This document shows positions 58,883-64,000 of a stretch of 64,000 nt of DNA, one piece after another. The DNA lies in NCBI GenBank assembly GCA_015183035.1, contig JACZZP010000001.1:310001-374000 (forward strand), given 5' to 3'. The notes beneath the pieces are model-generated. The model was given only the letters and a program-made list of their open reading frames with translations. It made no database searches and had not been told where the DNA came from. Source of the DNA: Meloidogyne chitwoodi. Taxonomy: Eukaryota; Nematoda; Chromadorea; Rhabditida; Meloidogynidae. The stretch's first letter is position 1; the number at the start of each line of letters is the position of its first letter. The translations under genes and the position numbers were made by a program.

Positions 58883-59444
58883 TTACAATTTTTGACATAA
58901 TAATGCTTCTAATGCCAAATTTTTCTTCAAATTTATTTGTTCAATTTCATCTTTGTATTTTTCTAATTCACTCTTTTTAATAATTTGAACTATTATTTTA
59001 TTATACTAAAATTAAATTTTTTTTAATTAATTTAATTAAAAAAGAATTACAATTTCTGAAATATTAGCCTCTCTTAATTTTTTATTTTCTTCCATAAGGT
59101 CTAAAATTTCTTCATTTTCCCTTAGCCAAAGTATAGATTTAAAATGATTCTATAAAATATTTTTAAATTAAATTAAAAAAATTCACCTTTATTTTTTGGA
59201 AATATTTATTTACATATTTAAATATAATATTTGAAGAAAATAAAATATTTAATGAATTATTACACCATTTTTTGAATATTTGTTTAATTTCTTCTAATTT
59301 TATATTTTTATTATTTTTATCAATTAGAATAATATTAATACAAATATTTTTAAATTTATTTGGATTTATTGCTTTGGATAAATCAAAAAATAATTCTATT
59401 GGTAACAATATTTTTGTTGTTTTGTTTAAATTTATTTGTTGCAT
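58883..59444 (-). CDS. Small coiled-coil protein, family uncertain
   Basis: Three exons in phase (59187-59444, 59051-59149, 58883-59005), about 159 aa. No signal peptide. The first exon (LPIELFFDLSKAINPNKFKNI, QIFKKWCNNSL) resembles the C-terminal substrate part of nematode F-box expansions; the rest is a Glu/Lys-rich coiled coil (ILDLMEENKKLREANISEI, LEKYKDEIEQINLKKNLAL). It may be a headless member of such a family. Its stop lies 140 bp from the Aquarius stop (convergent). Confidence 0.62.
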
Positions 59445-59527
59445 TATTTTTAATTTATTTTATTTAATTTTTTAAATTTAAATATAATTAATTTGAATAG
59501 TCACAAAAACCACACTATAAAAAAGAT

Positions 59528-59774
59528 GGTACTTTTCTGTTATATTGCATCCTCCATTTCAGTGCCAAAATTTTGAGTGCCAACCCCCATTCAGTGCCAA
59601 AATTTTGAGTGCCAACCCCCATTCAGTGCCAAAATTTTGAGTGCCAACTAATATTATGTTGTACTCCCCATTTCAGTGCCAAAATTTTGAGTGCCAACCC
59701 CCCATTTCAGTGCCAAAATTTTGAGTGCCAACTAATACTTTTAAAATGGGGGGTGCAACATAACAGAAAATACC
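59528..59774. mobile_element. Foldback element with internal tandem repeats
   Basis: The ends TTTTCTGTTATATTGCATCC and GGGGTGCAACATAACAGAAAA are inverted copies. Between them lie five direct copies of a 31-33-bp unit, CAGTGCCAAAATTTTGAGTG then CCAACCCCCATT. The unit itself contains a short palindrome (CAAAATTTTG). Confidence 0.85.
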
Positions 59775-60346
59775 AAAGCTTTATAGGTAAATTCTAAATT
59801 TACATAAAAAAGAATTTCTTAATATTTTAATCCGAAAAATAAGAAAATTTGATTATTAAATATCTTCCGAAAAAAAATTGAATCGGGCCATTATGTACCT
59901 CTCTAATTAATATTTAGAAATAAAAAAGTAAAAAATATGTGAATATTCTCTAGAAACATTAACATAAATCAATTTACGTTTGTGTTGTGAGGAAAAAATA
60001 ATGTTATATTTATATATATTTTTTGTCTTCTGACTGCTAGTGTTTTGAATGACCAGGACACCAATTTAGAGTCTATTAATATTTAATATACATTTTTATA
60101 GAAAAATTGTGGCTTATCAAAAAAACATTGGAGCATTTTTAGATTTTCTAAAAATGATTTGTTTTTATTTTAAAGCATTTTCTGAAAAAAAAAAATTTTT
60201 GTAATTAAACAATTTTCCTAAATATGTATGAATTTTTACAATAAATTTACATTTAGCAAAAAATCTTTTTATTCAATTAAAAAAACATTTTTATAATTTA
60301 TCAATAAATTATAAATTTAAAATGAAATTATGCGTCTTTGTTGTTT
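59775..60346. other. Intergenic
   Basis: AT-rich, no exon or element recognised between the foldback element and the GFRP gene. Confidence 0.5.
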
Positions 60347-60673
60347 TTATTTTTTATTCACTTCTCGTCCCAAAGTCCAAATAATTGTATGATCATTTAC
60401 TGTTGTTGATGCTAAAAAAGTAAACTTTTATATATCATATTTTACAATAATATTAAAAAACTTACAAATCACTCGAAAGTCCAATTCAGAAAAACGGTCC
60501 AATACTTTTCTAGGTGTCCATTTAGTAGTATATTTTGGAAAATAATCATCTGAAAGCCTTGCTTCAACTTCAGCCATAAGATGAGGATTAGATTCACGAT
60601 CGCCAACAATAGTTGAAGAGTCTCCGTTAAGAAAATGTGGTTGAGCGACGAAAATATGTTCAATTGATAACAT
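60347..60673 (-). CDS. GTP cyclohydrolase I feedback regulatory protein (GFRP)
   Basis: Two exons (60466-60673, 60347-60411), about 90 aa, close to the 84 aa of animal GFRP. STIVGDRESNPHLM matches the family's T-x-VGDE-S-P-LM block, and PRKVLDRFSELDFRVI then STTVNDHTIIWTLGREV matches PR-VLD-L...GFRVLSMTGVGQT-VW. GFRP forms pentamers that cap GTP cyclohydrolase I and mediate inhibition by tetrahydrobiopterin and activation by phenylalanine, controlling cofactor supply for serotonin, dopamine and cuticle aromatic hydroxylation. The ATG at 60673 gives the usual N-terminal length; an in-frame extension to 60781 reads through an acceptor-like TTTTAG and is judged non-coding. Confidence 0.87.
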
Positions 60674-61061
60674 AGTTTTTTCTCTAAAAGAAGCAATATT
60701 AAAATAATAAACAAAAATCCAAAGCAAATAATGATTTTTTTGGTACATCCCGATTTGTCGCGAGCCGATTTGTTGCCACACTTTTGTGTCGCAAAACTTT
60801 TCTAATAGAATAAAAACATTATTATTTATTAAAACATGAGTGAGATGATCAAAGATTAAATAAAATCTAAAAATTGCAAATACATAGTAAAGAAATTTTA
60901 AAATTAAGTTTTGACACTAGAGTCTTGAAAAAATATTTTTTTAAATTAAAAAATTTATTCATCTTTCACAACTAATTATATATACAAAGGAATTTTTAAA
61001 AAGTAAAAAAAAATATATTTATATGGGATGTTTTTTCAAAAATAAAATAAAATTTTAATTT
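60674..61061. other. Intergenic
   Basis: Contains the presumed GFRP promoter or 5' exon region. No other feature seen. Confidence 0.5.
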
Positions 61062-62070
61062 TTAAATACTCATAAATTTCTTAAAAAATCTAAAATTGCA
61101 TCGAATACATATTATTGTTAGCATTATTGATGCTTCTGCTACAAGTAGTACTATGAAGAATTGTGTTAACCAAAGCTCATTTCTTGAAATATCTGAAATT
61201 TTTATTAATTTTTTTCGAGACTCTAATGTCTAAAGATATAGAATTTTTATTTTATATAATTGTCAAGACTCAAAAGTATATTTTGATATTGGAGTCTTAG
61301 TATTTAATTAAAAGGACACTTGAGTCTTATGTTAATTTTCAATATTATAAATTCAGACTCTAAAATCCGAAATTATTTTCAGACTCTAAAAGTAGCTTTA
61401 AGGTCCACTAGAGTCTGAGATTTTAATATGAATATTTAACCTTCTTGTGTTTGAGGTATTAGTTGCATTCCACCTCGTCTCCTGTTTTCCACTTCAATTC
61501 CCCGGGTAAATCCAAAAATACTTGAAAAGACAATTATTGCAATTAATTTTCCGAATGCTCCAAAACCCTTAAAAACAAATTTAAAATTAAAAAAAAATTT
61601 TTTTCTAAACCGAAGCAATAGCACAAAACCACAAAGTAGTAATTTCATCAACTTTTTTGTTCATAACCGCAAATATAGTTATTGTAATGATAATTAGAGG
61701 GAAAGGTACAACACTCAAAATTGACAATGGATAGTAGAATAGAGCCAAACAAACAGAAATAAATAAGTAAATGCATACAAGAATTAATGTTATACGCTGA
61801 AATGATTTTTTAATTTATTTTGACATAATTGACATTTTTGACATTTTCGATATTTTGACATTTTTGAAATATTTGATATTTTCGACATTTTGAAATTTTC
61901 GACATTTTGACATTTTCAACATTTTGAAATATTTTTAAAATTTTTACCTGTAAATAACCATTCTGCCCATCACCTTGTCTCAAACTTCTTTGCCTTCTTT
62001 GCTTCCCTTTTTCGGTATCTTCTTCTTCGTAGCAATCAACATCAACATGCCTTGGATTCATAAACATCAT
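61062..62070 (-). CDS. Four-TM membrane protein, unrecognised
   Basis: Four exons in phase (61948-62070, 61611-61796, 61441-61567, 61062-61192), about 188 aa. The N-terminus is acidic then basic (YEEEDTEKGKQRRQRSLRQ). Hydrophobic helices follow: TLILVCIYLFISVCLALFYY, VPFPLIIITITIFAVM, WFCAIASVGFGAFGKLIAII and TQFFIVLLVAEASIMLTIIC, ending in a short basic tail (RFFKKFMSI). Stopping at TQEG in exon 3 is also possible if the GTTAAA donor is not used; the extra helix in frame favours the longer form. The 248-bp last intron contains several GAGTCT/AGACTC words. Confidence 0.7.
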
Positions 62071-62183
62071 TTTTAAAAAAATATTTTTTTCTTTCCTAAA
62101 TTTTAAAAATTCTTAAAATAATTTAAAAAAAAGTTTAGAAAGTTTTTTTTACAATTAAAAAAATCTTTAGAAAATTAAAAGGA

Positions 62184-62250
62184 GCGGAAGGGATTCGAAC
62201 TCACACCTGGGTAAACGCAACCTTCTACCACTACACCACATAACTAACTT
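62184..62250 (-). pseudogene. tRNA pseudogene or tRNA-like relic
   Basis: The minus strand has an A-box-like TGGTGTAGTGGTAGAAGG and a B-box-like GAGTTCGAATCCC at tRNA spacing, ending CCGCTCC. The T stem (GTGAG against CCCTT) and acceptor stem do not pair, so it is judged decayed. Confidence 0.5.
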
Positions 62251-64000
62251 ATAAAGTTGCAATAAAAACCAGAATAAACAACTCAATTTTAGCTTAATTT
62301 TTTACTAAAATATCAAAAAACATAAAATTTGTCTTTTAAAAATTTTAACAAAATTATTTTGAAATCTAAAAGGCAAAAAATATGTAAAAATAACAAAAAT
62401 TGGTCTTTTAAAAAATAAAAAAAAAATATTGGAATTTTTGAACATTTTTCCAATTTTATTAGAATAATAAAATTAATATTCCAATAAATCAACTATTTAA
62501 AAAAATTCCAATATTTTTTTACTCTTTTTAAATTATTTTTATTTAATTTGGAGAGAGAAAAAAAGGTTAAAAGTTTTTTTTAATTGCCATATTTTAAATC
62601 ATGGCATTTAAAAAATGGCAATCAAAATTATGGCAAATTGCAATCAAAAAATGGCAATGGCAATGAAAATATGGCAATTCCATTTTAGCGAAAATAACAC
62701 ATTTTTTGACATTTTTCAAAATTTTTTCTCTTTCAAAAAATAAAAAATAATATTTTCGTTAAAAAGGGAGGAGTTTTCTAAGCATTTTACTACATTAAAA
62801 GTGTGACATTAAAGAAAAAAAAATAATTTTAAGGGAATTTAGGGGAAATGGATATTTATAATATAAAATAGATTTTTTGGGCAGTTGTTTTATTATTTTT
62901 TTTTGCTTCATCTTTTGTGTTTGTTTATACATAATTTGTCTTTTTTATTCTTTTTTTTTTTAATGGTTGGGCTAACTTTTATAATTAAAAGATTGTATAA
63001 TTATAATTGCTTTTGTTGTTTTTACTAAAATATTAGCAAAAAAATATTAAAATATTTATTTTTTATTTTTTTTATAGTTGATACACTTAATATAATTTAT
63101 TAAAAATAAAAAAAATATAAAAATTTTTAAAAAATTAAAAAAAAGCCACGAGGTAGTGTGTGGTCAAAGCCCAAAAAAATTATTTTTCATAAGAAAAAAT
63201 TGATGTTTTTTTATTTTGTTGTTATCGCCCTTTTAAATCTTTAAAATATTCAAAAAAATTTGGCAAAATATTTAAACAAAAAAAAACAATGTTAAAAAAG
63301 TCAACGAAGCGTAGTTCCTTTGGGAATAAAGAAGTATTATTTTTCTTGTATTTTTAAAATAAAAAAATATTCTGCAAAATACAAAGAGAGAATTCTGATT
63401 TATTAAAAAATACAAAAAATTCTGATTTATAAAAATTCTGATTTTTTAATTCTGAATTTGTTTTAGTTCTGGTTTTTTTATTTTTAAATTTTATTCTGGT
63501 TTCTTAAAAGAAAATAAAAAACTCTGGTTTTTATTTTTTAATTTAAAACAGAATTCTGATTTTTAAAAACAAAATTCTGATTTTTAAAAATAAAATTCTG
63601 ATTTTTAATTACAAAAAATCAGAATTTTTGTATTTTATTTTCCTTTAACTTCTGATTTTGTAATGTTATAATGCTTATTCTGAATGAATTTAAAAAATCA
63701 CAACTTAAATAAATTTACAACTAATTTAATAATATTTTAATAAATAAAATTTTCAGTTATTTTAAAAGATAAATTTTTAAGCATATGCCAATCAATCACT
63801 TTTTAAAAATGTTCTAAAATTAAGTGCACACGTGTGCAATTTAAAAAATCAATTAGTTTTAAAATTGAAATTTTTTTTAAACAAGCAAAAAATTAAAGCA
63901 TAAAAACAATTTTTAAAACATTCAATGTTTATTACAATTATTAAGGTTATATTTAAATAAATTGTTTGGTAAAAATAACAAAATATTAAATAAACGTAAT
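62251..64000. other. AT-rich terminal region without genes
   Basis: 62585-62690 has repeated ATGGCAATT words; 63380-63650 has AATTCTGATTTTTAAAA copies (reverse CAGAATTT family). No exon, RNA gene or element recognised. Confidence 0.6.

Noticed and set aside
60674..60781. N-terminal extension of GFRP
   Set aside because: It contains an acceptor-like TTTTAG right before the conserved start, and GFRP homologues begin near the downstream Met.

Overview
The window is eukaryotic and very AT-rich. Genes have many short introns (often 40-80 bp, GT...AG with T-rich acceptors) and sit on both strands. Gene content points to a nematode: an UNC-41/stonin homologue, a ground-like (GRL) protein, ShK-domain secreted proteins, nematode-type chemoreceptors and a nematode-style tandem galectin. 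The AT-richness, small introns and F-box and secreted-peptide families fit a root-knot nematode (Meloidogyne-like), but that genus call is inference.

Layout. 1-2600: 3' part of an ankyrin-repeat gene (+). 3760-15390: a 24-exon UNC-41/stonin gene (+), intact through its mu-homology domain; its second intron carries a 2.6-kb gag-protease LTR element (4550-7149, antisense) with identical LTRs and a perfect target-site duplication. 15942-19819: two adjacent secreted Cys-rich/ShK genes (+) with long low-complexity linkers. 20478-22723: two small secreted or membrane-anchored genes (-). 23135-34190: an apparent tandem segmental duplication of about 5.5 kb; each unit holds a 7TM chemoreceptor, a tiny secreted Cys-rich peptide and a 30-bp satellite. 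Copy 1 of the receptor has a one-base frameshift and a 17-bp minisatellite in intron 1; copy 2 is open and carries a different hairpin element in intron 1.

34868-42615: tandem-repeat galectin (+), GRL protein (-), an unrecognised 201-aa gene (-), a Cys-rich single-pass membrane protein (-) and a Gly/Tyr-rich secreted peptide (-). 44047-50935: GH27 alpha-galactosidase (+), WBP4/FBP21 splicing protein (-) with a class II tRNA-like gene in an intron, then a possibly broken F-box-type gene (-). 51604-58742: the spliceosomal helicase Aquarius (+). 58883-62070: a small coiled-coil gene, a GTP cyclohydrolase I feedback regulatory protein and a four-TM protein (all -). The last 1.9 kb is AT-rich with no gene seen.

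The genes do not form one pathway. Two (WBP4, Aquarius) belong to the spliceosome and several encode secreted or surface proteins. Two repeat vocabularies dominate the non-coding DNA: a CAAGTTTA-type motif in the first ~23 kb and a CAGAATTT/CCGGAA motif from ~20 kb onwards. Exon models were built by eye from splice signals and reading phase; total lengths are additions of those exons.
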